Source of the DNA: DUQW01 sp050953825
GTDB taxonomy: Bacteria; Bacillota_I; Bacilli_A; Acholeplasmatales; Acholeplasmataceae
Direction of reading: 5' to 3'
Length of the DNA stretch: 64,000 nucleotides
Assembly (NCBI GenBank): GCA_050953825.1
Contig: JBMNNF010000010.1
Location: 124,001-188,000 of the forward strand
A program made the translations under genes and the position numbers. The number at the start of each line of letters is the position of its first letter. Positions within the stretch are counted from its first letter, which is position 1. The notes beneath the pieces are model-generated. The model had not been told where the DNA came from. It did no database searches and saw only the letters and a list, made by a program, of their open reading frames with translations. Positions 39,601-46,800 of the stretch are shown in pieces.

Positions 39601-40810
39601 TGCCAGTAGTCCAATGATTTATAGTTATGATGGTGAAGAGTATCATCTTGAACATGAGCCTATATCGTTTAAGTTGTTAAAATCAATTGAAGGTTCAAGC
39701 TATGGAACATTAAGATTATTAGAAGATGTTAATGGCAAATACTATATCCAAGTTGTGGAAGAAGGAACATCAATTACAGTAATGGATAACCTCCAATTAT
39801 ATGCTGTTGATTATATCAATGACGGCACAATTTTAGATTTATTCTTTGATATCTACGGAAATCCTCACACAATCAAAGAAAAACTAACTCCTGTTTCGTT
39901 TATTGATCAATATGGCATATCTTATATGGACGGAATCATAACTAAAGGCGATGGATACTTTGCTCAAGCCGATATGAATCGCGACGACATAGTGACTTAT
40001 ATGACCGCTACATTTGATAAACCAACTGATAGTAATTTTGCAAAATTAATGGTAAGTGTTAAAGATACAGCTGATGCACTACAAGCAATGCACGAAATGT
40101 ATCAATTATTTAATGCTAAGCAAAACTTATGGTGGATTGACCAAGCATTAGCACACCAAGATGTTCAGCCATTAATTCAAAATGTATTTAATAGTTTACA
40201 TGTTAAAGTTCAAGTTTGGAATGGAACTTCATGGATTGACCAAGGAATTATAGAACTTGGTTCATACTTAATGGAAGAATTCTTGGTACCACTTGATTTA
40301 ACGGATATTAATACTGAAGACTTGGTCGTTCGCTTTGTATACCCAACAAAAGGCGGATACATGTTTGATAGTATAGCAGTTGATTATTCAGAGAACGCTG
40401 AAATGAATATTATGGAACTTGATTTAGTTTCAGCTTTGATGAATGGCGATATTGACGTACTAGATCAAGTAATTAGTGCCAATAACCAATATGTTGAACT
40501 TGCACATAAAGAATATGTTGAATTCGCATTTGCTGCACCAGCGCTACAAGAGGGTTATTCTAGGGGATTTGGAGTTAAGATGACAGGTTATATTTATGCA
40601 GAAGGATGTACGGTAACTGATGAACTTCAACCATTGATGGAAGGCAAGAACTTTGATGAAATAGTAGATATAATAATTGCTTCAGGAAGACAAGAGTTGA
40701 TTGATGACATTGAAATTGTTGCTAATTTCTATTATACAATTACAACACTTGGCGCTCTTGATTATGAAGATTTGTTAAGAGAATTATTCAATTTTATGCC
40801 GGAAGAATAA
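21557..40810 (+). CDS. Giant MBG-repeat surface protein, 3' part (continuation after frameshift)
   Basis: These 6,417 residues continue the giant protein. The apparent start ATG is the in-frame 'aATGCa' of a class-C repeat and has no ribosome site, so it is not a real start. Up to about 35275 it is MBG repeat array, broken at 23028-23985 by four divergent MBG domains. Then come two diverged MBG-like domains, an InlB-like unit, an Ig-like domain (YQWYKDNNLLTGKTTNQITL) and several older MBG units. From about 37540 to 38880 is a long Gly/Asn/Val-rich segment that looks like a right-handed beta-helix. One InlB unit, an Ig-like domain (KDGNGTPLSGITVDIET) and a unique acidic C-terminus ending FNFMPEE follow. 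I see no LPXTG motif or C-terminal membrane anchor. A lipoprotein gene follows after 44 nt. Confidence 0.85.
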   Translation: MQTPRTITYGDAKPALGYTIVETLPYGQTELTGTLKVDLAHYNDNTYPNANNNPGYKIVQDTLTNANNPNFTITYNFSYVVINPKAITVTATTESYTYGEAITLKYSAPGLVVGDQLTGALAIQNPVYAQDRLVVGEYAILQNGVTSENNPNYAITYEGGTLTINKAAATLTIHNKASVYGEGLVGLTATLSGMLGTDSITYELSKAPGQDVQVGGYAITANITADNGNYNLTVNDGVYTINPKAITVNATPRTITYGDAKPALGYTIVETLPYGQTELTGTLKVDLAHYNDNTYPDVNNNPGYKIVQDTLTNANNPNFTITYNFSYVVINPKAITVTATTESYTYGEAITLKYSAPGLVVGDQLTGALAIQNPVYAQDRLVVGEYAILQNGVTSENNPNYTITYEGGTLTVNKAPTKVVIDNKTSVYGSALENLTAQDPTVLFGNDTLDYTLSKAGTNDAGSYDITGNAVAEDNPNYAITFEKGTYTITRAPSTINATDKTVTYNGILHSISGALNHGETTVKYTYDSTTKDTPFEFDDAGTYVITISAEETANYQSVSKEVTLIINPMALNVNIADKQKIYGNFDPEFTYTSNKLAGDDISISLARKQGDNVGSYSIGIVEYDLGNNYVLGQVTKGTLTINKRTVTVTPRDGLCKDYNQLDPVFDASTYIAEGLVHGQTLSGTLARDKTAENPELPGNYEILIGSLNDPSGNYAINFISGVLFTINPIDFEDVTMTGRTETYNGGEYSIIVSAPVGADVYYEYDGEVREQPNTPFKFKNVGTYAISATVKMEGYNDKDLGPVDLVINPKAITVTATTESYTYGEAITLKYSAPGLVVGDQLTGALAIQNPVYAQDRLVVGEYAILQNGVTSENNPNYTITYEGGTLTINKAAATLTIHNKASVYGEGLVGLTATLSGMLGTDSITYELSKAPGQDVQVGGYAITANITADNGNYNLTVNDGVYTINPKAITVNATPRTITYGDAKPALGYTIVETLPYGQTELTGTLKVDLAHYNDNTYPNANNNPGYKIVQDTLTNANNPNFTITYNFSYVVINPKSITVAADVKTITYGGIKPTLTYVATGLVGQDTLTGDLAVDSAHYNESTYPNANTAPGYKIVAGGVTNVNNPNYNIGYTADYVVINPKAITVTATTESYTYGAAITLKYSAPGLVVGDQLTGALAIQNPVYAQDRLVVGEYAILQNGVTSANNPNYAITYEGGTLTINKAPTKVVIDNKTSVYGSALENLTAQDPTVLFGNDTLDYSLSKAGTNDAGSYDITGNAVAEDNPNYAITFEKGTYTINPKAITVTATTESYTYGEAITLKYSAPGLVVGDQLTGALAIQNPVYAQDRLVVGEYAILQNGVTSENNPNYTITYEGGTLTINKAAATLTIHNKESVYGAQEVGLTATLSGMLGTDSITYELSKAPGQDVQVGGYAITANITADNGNYNLTVNDGVYTINPKAITVTATTESYTYGEAITLKYSAPGLVVGDQLTGALAIQNPVYAQDRLVVGEYAILQNGVTSENNPNYTITYEGGTLTINKAAATLTIHNKASVYGEGLVGLTATLSGMLGTDSITYELSKAPGQDVQVGGYAITANITADNGNYNLTVNDGVYTINPKAITVNATPRTITYGDAKPALGYTIVETLPYGQTELTGTLKVDLAHYNDNTYPDVNNNPGYKIVQDTLTNANNPNFTITYNFSYVVINPKAITVTATTESYTYGEAITLKYSAPGLVVGDQLTGALAIQNPVYAQDRLVVGEYAILQNGVTSENNPNYTITYEGGTLTINKAAATLTIHNKASVYGEGLVGLTATLSGMLGTDSITYELSKAPGQDVQVGGYAITANITADNGNYNLTVNDGVYTINPKAITVNATPRTITYGDAKPALGYTIVETLPYGQTELTGTLKVDLAHYNDNTYPDVNNNPGYKIVQDTLTNANNPNFTITYNFSYVVINPKAITVTATTESYTYGEAITLKYSAPGLVGGDQLTGVLAIQNPVYAQDRLVVGEYAILQNGVTSENNPNYAITYEGGTLTINKAPTKVVIDNKTSVYGSALENLTTQDPTVLFGNDTLDYSLSKAGTNDAGSYDITGNAVAEDNPNYAITFEKGTYTINPKAITVNATPRTITYGDAKPALGYTIVETLPYGQTELTGTLKVDLAHYNDNTYPNANNNPGYKIVQDTLTNANNPNFTITYNFSYVVINPKAITVTATTESYTYGEAITLKYSAPGLVVGDQLTGALAIQNPVYAQDRLVVGEYAILQNGVTSENNPNYAITYEGGTLTINKAAATLTIHNKASVYGEGLVGLTATLSGMLGTDSITYELSKAPGQDVQVGGYAITANITADNGNYNLTVNDGVYTINPKAITVNATPRTITYGDAKPALGYTIVETLPYGQTELTGTLKVDLAHYNDNTYPDVNNNPGYKIVQDTLTNANNPNFTITYNFSYVVINPKSITVAADVKTITYGGIKPTLTYVATGLVDQDTLTGDLAVDSTHYNESTYPNANTAPGYKIVAGGVTNVNNPNYNIGYTANYVVINPKSITVVADAKSITYGGIKPTLTYVATGLVGTDELTGDLAVDSTHYNESTYPNANTAPGYKIVAGGVTNVNNPNYNIGYTANYVVINPKAITVVADAKSITYGGIKPTLTYVATGLVGQDTLTGDLAVDSTHYNESTYPNANTAPGYKIVAGGVTNANNPNYNIGYTANYVVINPKSITVVADAKSITYGGIKPTLTYVATGLVGTDELTGDLAVDSTHYNESTYPNANTAPGYKIVAGGVTNVNNPNYNIGYTANYVVINPKAITVVADAKSITYGGIKPTLTYVATGLVGTDELSGDLAVDSTHYNESTYPNANTEPGYKIVAGGVTNANNPNYNIGYTANYVVINPKAITVTATTESYTYGEAITLKYSAPGLVGGDQLTGVLAIQNPVYAQDRLVVGEYAILQNGVTSANNPNYTITYEGGTLTIIKAPTKVVIDNKTSVYGSALENLTAQDPTVLFGNDTLDYTLSKAGTNDAGSYDITGNAVAEDNPNYTITFEKGTYTITPKPITVVADAKSITYGGIKPTLTYVATGLVGQDELTGDLAVDSAHYNESTYPNANTAPGYKIVAGGVTNANNPNYNIGYTANYVVINPKSITVVADAKSITYGGIKPTLTYVATGLVGTDELSGDLAVDSTHYNESTYPNANTAPGYKIVAGGVTNVNNPNYNIGYTANYVVINPKAITVTATTESYTYGEAITLKYSAPGLVVGDQLTGALAIQNPVYAQDRLVVGEYAILQNGVTSENNPNYTITYEGGTLTINKAAATLTIHNKASVYGEGLVGLTATLSGMLGTDSITYELSKAPGQDVQVGGYAITANITADNGNYNLTVNDGVYTINPKAITVNATPRTITYGDAKPALGYTIVETLPYGQTELTGTLKVDLAHYNDNTYPDVNNNPGYKIVQDTLTNANNPNFTITYNFSYVVINPKSITVAADVKTITYGGIKPTLTYVATGLVDQDTLTGDLAVDSTHYNESTYPNANTAPGYKIVAGGVTNVNNPNYNIGYTANYVVINPKSITVVADAKSITYGGIKPTLTYVATGLVGTDELTGDLAVDSTHYNESTYPNANTAPGYKIVAGGVTNVNNPNYNIGYTANYVVINPKAITVVADAKSITYGGIKPTLTYVATGLVGQDTLTGDLAVDSTHYNESTYPNANTAPGYKIVAGGVTNANNPNYNIGYTANYVVINPKSITVVADAKSITYGGIKPTLTYVATGLVGTDELTGDLAVDSTHYNESTYPNANTAPGYKIVAGGVTNVNNPNYNIGYTANYVVINPKAITVVADAKSITYGGIKPTLTYVATGLVGTDELSGDLAVDSTHYNESTYPNANTEPGYKIVAGGVTNANNPNYNIGYTANYVVINPKAITVTATTESYTYGEAITLKYSAPGLVGGDQLTGVLAIQNPVYAQDRLVVGEYAILQNGVTSANNPNYTITYEGGTLTIIKAPTKVVIDNKTSVYGSALENLTAQDPTVLFGNDTLDYTLSKAGTNDAGSYDITGNAVAEDNPNYTITFEKGTYTITPKPITVVADAKSITYGGIKPTLTYVATGLVGQDELTGDLAVDSAHYNESTYPNANTAPGYKIVAGGVTNANNPNYNIGYTANYVVINPKAITVVADAKSITYGGIKPTLTYVATGLVGTDELSGDLAVDSTHYNESTYPNANTEPGYKIVAGGVTNANNPNYAISYTANYVVINPKAITVTATTESYTYGEAITLKYSSAPGLVVGDQLTGALAIQNPVYAQDRLVVGEYAILQNGVTSENNPNYTITYEGGTLTIIKAPTKVVIDNKTSEYGSALENLTAQDPTVLYGSDTLDYTLSKAGTNDAGSYDITGNAVAEDNPNYAITFEKGTYTITPKPITVVADAKSITYGGIKPTLTYVATGLVGQDTLTGDLAVDSTHYNESTYPNANTAPGYKIVAGGVTNVNNPNYNIGYTANYVVINPKSITVVADAKSITYGGIKPTLTYVATGLVGTDELTGDLAVDSTHYNESTYPNANTAPGYKIVAGGVTNVNNPNYNIGYTANYVVINPKVINVTPHSGLFKEIYASDPVLTYNHDDLIGTDEITGTLNRVSGEAIGEYAINNNGANPLTAGPNYQLVIPSGTQTVYFEIRPIALTVKVYDEASALNADLVELSRMDFISGNIRPGDDIHTIVTLTTNANKAVAGDYDIVGNYDNSQSGYFYYAITFIDEDNVVQPATYTVLAANQFVVDFDTDCETIIPNQIVNSGGYVTEPTQPMNKPGFTFEYWHDGYITTDPYEFTTTQVTMSFTLYAKWTLNPIDLSITGNEEITYGEGSVTLTANVTHEFASTATYQWYKDNNLLTGKTTNQITLTDVLESGTYKVKATITREGQTVTKEESVVVTINKATYDMSNVSFNDAQKQYNAQAQPIYITVDGELPDGVSVNYQNNSNVNAGEHTVTAVFTGDSNNYNAIPNKSATLTITKAPATLDIANKSSVYGQPEETLTATLTGMLVPADTILYTLSRADSTNKNAGQYSITANITQPNNNYDLTINNGTYTITKATYDMTGITFPGHEKVYDGLTYPLSINGTLPDGVSVTYQNNDQVNAGSHTVTAKFSGDATNYNAIPDMTATLKINKATYNMSGITFPGHEKVYDGSTYPLSINGTLPDGVSVTYQNNDQVNAGSHTVTAKFSGDATNYNVIPDMTATLKINKANINTVTIHGDLNTGQSKPYTNGMGSQDITDVKSVLVLKINGTTVLSDEEKAKFNFVHYSIDNLSSAITTVNLPNGGTTFVIRSNIVGYNGSNFEGTYSQAINQNSDVAYKFVSVLVGEEYKTIEDAILSGNNMIVTSNTSFASSVVNTRLHNTNIFTLTKSLLLPAEGPDEDGNYANSIIKTTSASSSRPSTPYVKLVMTSDITLNINTTSGHLNVNGKVFGGTPRTGYVIEGAFGAVEMMINSKVVVNSGGLITSIGFVYGQGTVEIKSGGKIMDLMTFGAFRGGRCTAMIKDQTFPVDQFHFNNIEVDLKFNAGATYEVDTYISTGAGNLHEGAVIIGSTDSSLFKLTSGYLIKKFSTTSGRMTVDIDGATVNMNNITVGSGAISMSTNGKEILIPGTFTINLTNNTTVTNNIKLALLPGSQLNIDSTSKLIVPTTSSLLVYGPNEYIQDSGSYIYPSSQWQLTFRNNITFDFNINTPAKVTINGILDVRGGIAGKINSENGGTLILADTSKTVFASSQYIGTDGGTFITHYHTLKDPADNLVFSKGTFEIIKNQTFSKKITFTDDQNNVTTLTQQFGTPLNAPTLPSGWGWFDGTNEIITNRFYDGRFSALTAKQLVTTSTITFVSNGGTSYDPLVIENNSVINLNESYRPTKDATDLFLGWYTNSTLTTKLSENHTVSGDLTVYARWANKGIQITATTSGPGRNDKKFKITATVKDGNGTPLSGITVDIETLYNSGNFTTNHIGLPTNASGQVTATHDATLSGAGDRSMYIKYYIVEHDSKTFVSTEVQVKTDASSPMIYSYDGEEYHLEHEPISFKLLKSIEGSSYGTLRLLEDVNGKYYIQVVEEGTSITVMDNLQLYAVDYINDGTILDLFFDIYGNPHTIKEKLTPVSFIDQYGISYMDGIITKGDGYFAQADMNRDDIVTYMTATFDKPTDSNFAKLMVSVKDTADALQAMHEMYQLFNAKQNLWWIDQALAHQDVQPLIQNVFNSLHVKVQVWNGTSWIDQGIIELGSYLMEEFLVPLDLTDINTEDLVVRFVYPTKGGYMFDSIAVDYSENAEMNIMELDLVSALMNGDIDVLDQVISANNQYVELAHKEYVEFAFAAPALQEGYSRGFGVKMTGYIYAEGCTVTDELQPLMEGKNFDEIVDIIIASGRQELIDDIEIVANFYYTITTLGALDYEDLLRELFNFMPEE
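26192..28920 (+). repeat. Second copy of an eleven-unit block (first copy 19821-22551)
   Basis: The unit order B C A B C A D C A B C from 19821 recurs from 26192. The offset is 6,371 nt at the start and 6,369 nt at the end; the 2-nt difference is exactly the two extra bases at 21535 and 21562. Copies differ at scattered positions (for example GGDQLTGAL against GGDQLTGVL). This is a block duplication inside the array and the best internal reference for the frameshift. Confidence 0.8.
28675..34015 (+). repeat. Large direct duplication within the array (offset 3,048 nt)
   Basis: The block C-E5-A-D-E at about 28675-30965 recurs at about 31723-34013. The offset is exactly 3,048 nt (1,016 codons) at three places checked: 28921/31969, 30241/33289 and 30721/33769. 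Rare variants are shared, such as LVDQDTLTG, TEPGYK, an aacgcc codon choice and TIIKAPTK. This shows recent duplication rather than parallel drift. Flanking units differ slightly, which marks the borders. Confidence 0.88.
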
Positions 40811-40854
40811 GTTTGTAAAAGATGAACTCTTGTTTTAAGGAGGCAAACTAAAAT

Positions 40855-43800
40855 ATGACAACTAAGACCAAACCTAAAATATTAAGTTTAATATTATTAG
40901 CCCTCACAGCCCTACTATTTTTAGGGGGCTGTGAGGAGTCTATTATTCCCATTAGAATAGAAATTGAAACTAATGAGAATAGGATAGAAGTGGTAGAGGG
41001 ACAAAGTTTAGAGCTTGACGCTCTAAGCTTTTTTACCATTTTAGAGGATGGTACAAAAGAAGAGATTGATTTATCACAAATCACAGTTAGTGGATTTGAT
41101 TCTAATATAGAATTTACAAACAGTGAACCAGTCAAACAGACCCTTACTTTTACCTACAATAATTTAAGTGTTAATTTTGATATTTATATCGTCCCTAAAG
41201 TAATTGAAAGTATTACAGTGTTGTCTAGTAATGCTAAAACTAGATATTTAGTTAATGAAGCTTTAGATTTAACTGGTTATGGTATCTTCATTAGTTATGA
41301 ATCAGGTGAAACTAAGAAAATTGATTTGACTAAAGAATATATTGCTAACTATGATGAACTGCCTATAGTTAATGGGATATTAAATCAAAGTGGCAATTTT
41401 AGTTTTAGTGTAGAGTATCGTGGTATTCTAGCAACTAATGAAACGAGAATTGTCGTAAGCAAACATAATCACGTTGACGAAGAGTTAGAAGTAGTTTCTA
41501 ATACTTCCATAGTTGACCCAAGCGTTAACTATGAAAGTGAAACACCTAATGTTTCTAAAATTACCGTTAGCGCAATTACTAATGGTTTATATAAGATTAT
41601 TGAATCAGTAGATAGTAGATATGATGAAGATGCATTAAACTCATTAGAGTGGAGACTCTCTAATGAGTTTACAGATTTAAAACCGGATACTGAATACACT
41701 ATTTTCGCTTTACAAGGAGAAAATAACATCTTTAATAGAGGGAAAACTTATTCAATGGTTGTTAATACGGTACCGGTTGAAGCTCCTCAACCAGTTATTG
41801 TTTCATATGGTTATAACTATATTGAAGTAGCGAAAGAAAAGTATGTTAAATATATTCTTAATCGGTTCTCGATTATTGAAATATTGGAAAATAGTGTTAA
41901 GTTTACTAACTTAGAACCAAATCAAGAATATACAGTTACTTCAGAGTATGTATTTAATTTTGATGATCATCAAATCATTAAGAATGAAACTTCGCAAAGA
42001 TTAGAAATTATTGATAATCCGTTTAATCCTTTTGAAGAAGTTAAAGAAGTGATTTTTGATAATAAACCAGTCAATTATAATGTTACTTTAAAAGATGAAT
42101 TTCGTCATTTTGGTGACATCGTCACGCAAATGACGTTTAATGATTCAACAGTAGTTCCAATTGATGTTGGAACTTATCAAGTTAAGTTAAAACATCGCTT
42201 TTCACCGAATGTTTTAACAGTGGGAACTTTAGTTATTAAAAAATTAGATGTTTTAATTAAAGTTAATGATTTAACTAAAGCCTATTATGAAGACGATCCA
42301 ACCTTTAGTTATCAAGTTAATAGTGGAATTCCGAATAATTTTGATTTGAATTCAGTTAATACTTCATTTGTTAGAAGTAAGGGTGAAAGTGTTGGAACTT
42401 ATCAAATTAATGCGAGTTTATCGCATAAAAATCTTAATTTTACAATTACTCCAGGAACACTCACGATTAATAAGAAAGTGATTTATGCTCAAGTGAATGA
42501 TACTGAGAAAGTTTATGGTGATATCTTACCTAATCCAACTTATAAGTTATTAGGTGAGACTCCTAAATTTCATCAAGGTCATGATCAAGCGTTTATTCCA
42601 AGGTATACTTATGCTACCGAAGGAATTAGAGATAATAAATATTTAGATAGTGGTATCTATCTTAATGAAATTAATTTAGAGTTAACTAACTCGTGTTACG
42701 AGGTAGTTGTTAATAACCGAGGAAGTATTATTGTTGGACAAAGACCAATTACCGTTACCATTCATAATAAAGAAAAAACTTATGGTGCGGTTGATCCAGC
42801 GTTAACTTATGAATTAAGTAATGAAAACTATCGCACTAGATTAGGTGCGATCTTAACTAGAGAAGCTGGTAATAATGTTGGTAGTTATCAAATTAACTTA
42901 CAAGGATATAATGCAGCTAACTTTGTTGTGACATTAGTGCCAAATCAATTTGTTATTAAAAAAGCCGCAATTACTTTTAAAGTTAATAACATTGAAGTAG
43001 ATTATGGTAATAGTTATTTAGACTTAGCTAGTGTATCGATCACTAGTGGTTGGTTAGTTGCAAATGATAAAATCGGCGATTTTGATATTAGTTATCATAA
43101 TCTGCCGTCTTTAAATGTGGGCACATATACTTTAGGTGCCAACATTATTAATTCAAATTACGATATTACCGTTCAAAAAGGAACGGTTGATATCGTCCCA
43201 CGAGAAATTAATATTGTTCCAGTCAGTAATCAAAAGAAAGTTTACGGCGAAAACGATCCGGTATTTGATTATTCAATTTATGGATTAATGCCAAATGATA
43301 CTTGTGATATCGTTTTAAGTAGAGAAGTTGGTGAAGATGCTGGAACTTATCAATATTTATTGCCAACTGAAGGATTAAATCCAAATTATATATATACATT
43401 ACAAGATGTTACTTTTGAAGTAACAAGAAGAGATGCTACAGTTACAGTTACTGAAGCTTCAGCTTCAAAATATTATGGTGATTTGGAACCAACTTATGAA
43501 TATACCTTTACTAATTTGTTTAAACCAGAGGATAAAAATCTATTAGAAGGTAAAGTCAGTCGTCGAGCTGGCGAAGATGCTGGTGTTTATCCATTAAGTA
43601 TTGGTTCGTTAAAGTTAAAAAATTATAATTTAATTTTAAATACAACTTATTTTGTGATTAACAAAAAAGTTATCACAATCAATTTTAATTTAGAAAATAA
43701 TTATACATATGGTGAATTTGTTGACTTAACTAAAGCGACTAGTGAAGGGTTATTACCTGGTCATCAAATTACTTTACTAGGATTTAATCGTAATAATGGT

Positions 43801-46800
43801 TCGCATGAAATAACCGCCACGATTAAAAATCAAAGTAACGAAACGGTTACTAAAAACTATATGATATTAAATCCAATATTTAATTTAGCAATTGCGAAAG
43901 CTGAATTAATCGTTCAACCACAAAATATTACGAAAGTATATGGATCAGCTGATCCTATTATTCGATATAATATTGATTCAAGCACTTTAAAATATGATGA
44001 TGATGAGTCAGTAGTTTCAGGAAATCTGGAAAGAATTTCAGGAGAAAATGTTGGTAATTATGATTTAATTATGACTAACTTACATGCTGATAACTACAAT
44101 ATTGTATTAGAAAGTGCGAAGTTTTCGATTACTCCGAAATCAATTGAAGTTAAATATCAAAATGATTATACGTATAATCAAAATACGCAAAGTATTGTCA
44201 TTTTAAATGATGCCTCTGATTTAATTTCAGTGACAAAGACAACACCTAGTGTCTTTAAAGGTGCCGGAATGTATCAAATTACATTTACGACTGGAAATCC
44301 AAATTATACATTAAGTAATGGTGTTGTTAATGTGGAAATTAAGAAAAAAGACATCACGATTCAAGTTGATAATAAACGTCGTAAAACTGATGAAGAAAAT
44401 CCAGTCTTTACCGCTGATTTAAGTGGGTTAGCTAATTTAGATGAAGTCTTTGATCAAACCGACTTAGTCTTTGCAACTAATGCTAATAACTTAAGTCCGA
44501 TTGGAACATATGATATTGATGTAACTAGTGGATTTACTTCATTAAATTACAACTTTATTTATCAAAAAGGTCAGTTAACAATTTCACCAGCTGAATTTAA
44601 TTATCAATTAGAAAGTGATTATACATATGATGGAAGTCGTCAAGATATTGGTATTGTTATATTAGATAATGATGATAATGATATCACTGAAAATTATAAT
44701 TTAGATAAAGTGTATCAAGGTGGATTAAATCCAATTGATGCCGGGAATTATGTTGTTGATATTACGATTACTGATAAAAATAATCCGTTAATTACTTTTA
44801 CACTTGAAGAAGTTGTCCAAGTAATTAAACCAAGATTAATTAATGTTGATTACGGAATTAACCTTCCGTTCCATTATGGCGATCCATTTAAGCCACATGA
44901 TGCGACATGTGATAATTTGCTGGAGGGTCATAGAATTGAATTGACTGGTAATGTGATTGGTGTTGGTTTAAAGACAATAAATGTTAAGGTTTATAATAAT
45001 TTAAACCATGATATAACATCAAATTATACAGGTAACCTATCTTACTTACTTGAAGTCTTGAAAGCTGATTTAACGATTACTCCAACTAAATTATCAAAAA
45101 TTTATGGGGAGTTAGATGGTACTTTAACTTATCGTGCTGATGGGTTAAAATTAGGTGAAAGTTCTTCAGTCATTACTGGTATTTTAACAAGAGAAAGTGG
45201 CGAAGATTTTGGTGATTATGAGTTTATTATTTCGGGAATGACCGCTGATAATTATAATTTGATATTAAATGAAACTTATCGGCTATATAAAATTAATAAA
45301 CGTCAAATTACAGTCACTTATAATTTAAATAGTACCTATACTTATGGTGATGAAATTTTATTATCACCGACCGTTCAAGCAAATTTATTAGCAGGTCATA
45401 GTGTTTCATTTAACTATGATGAATTAGTTAATGCTGGAAATTATGTGGTAAAACCAGTTATTAAATCATCAGAAACTGTTGATGTTACTAAAAACTATGC
45501 CATTACTAATGGACAGTTTAATGTGTTGATTCAAACTAAAGAATTATTAATTACTTCTAATAATTTTGAAAAAGTTTATGGTACTGATGATCCAGCGATT
45601 ACTTATACTGTTAGTGGTTATGTTAATAGTGAAAGTAATTTAGTTAATGGTAACTTATCAAGAACTGAAGGAGAAGTAGCTGGCACTTATGATGTTTTAA
45701 TTGGCTCAGTTCAAAGTGAATCAACTAACTATCATTTAAGATTAGTTCCTAACACTTTCTCAATTAATCAAAAGAATATTAGTTTTAACTTCAATCAACC
45801 TAGTTATATTTATTCAGGACAAGTCATTAATGTTACTTTATCAACTGATGATTTAGCAAGTAATGATCATTTTGAAATTTTAAATAATACATTTGTTGAT
45901 GCTGGAACTTATAACTTACAAGTTAAAATTACTAGTGGTCAAGTTGATGTGACAAGTAGTTATAACATCAATTTAGAATCGCTTAAGTATACAATTACTC
46001 CAAAGACAATCAGTAATGTTACTTGGAGCTATAATAATACGATTGCTAGGGCGACATCGACTGATTTAGTAATTGGAGAAACCTTTACTATTACTAATAA
46101 TGAAGTGCTAATTCCTGGAGTTCATACAGCAGTAATTACTGATGATTCTAACTATGTTTTTGTTAATGAACTGCACAAATCATATGAGTACACTCATATT
46201 GGTACGATCATTGTTGATGTTGTTGAACAAAACAAAGTTTATAGTGGTCAAGGCCAAAAATATGATATTGCCTTCCTTGAAGCACTAGGTTTAACAGTCA
46301 CGGAATTAGATAATGAATTACAAACAAATGTTAATAATTATCCAGTACAGTTAAAACTCTCAAAACAATACCATAACGATTTAATTTATAATACATATTT
46401 AAACATTACTCAAAAAGAAGTGACGGCTGATTTTAGTGCTTATCTTAATGAATATGTGTTTAGTAATCAAAGTTATTTAAATGATAGTAATGTAATTTTA
46501 AGTGAAAGCTTACCAACTACTGATTACAATATTAAAAATTATCAACTAGTTAATGGCGTTATTGTTGATCCAGATGTTACTGTGTCGGAGTTTAAAGATG
46601 TTGGTACTTATCGTGTGGTATATACAATTACTAACAGTAACTATAAAGCTTCAGAAATCAATTATAAAGACATCACGATTATTCAAGAAAGTATTAAAGT
46701 TAGTGTTATTGATCAATTACTAATTGATGGTGAACCATTTGTTAGTCCAAACTACACTAGTAACTTTGTCGGAGCGTTAGATGTCACTTATCAAATAACT

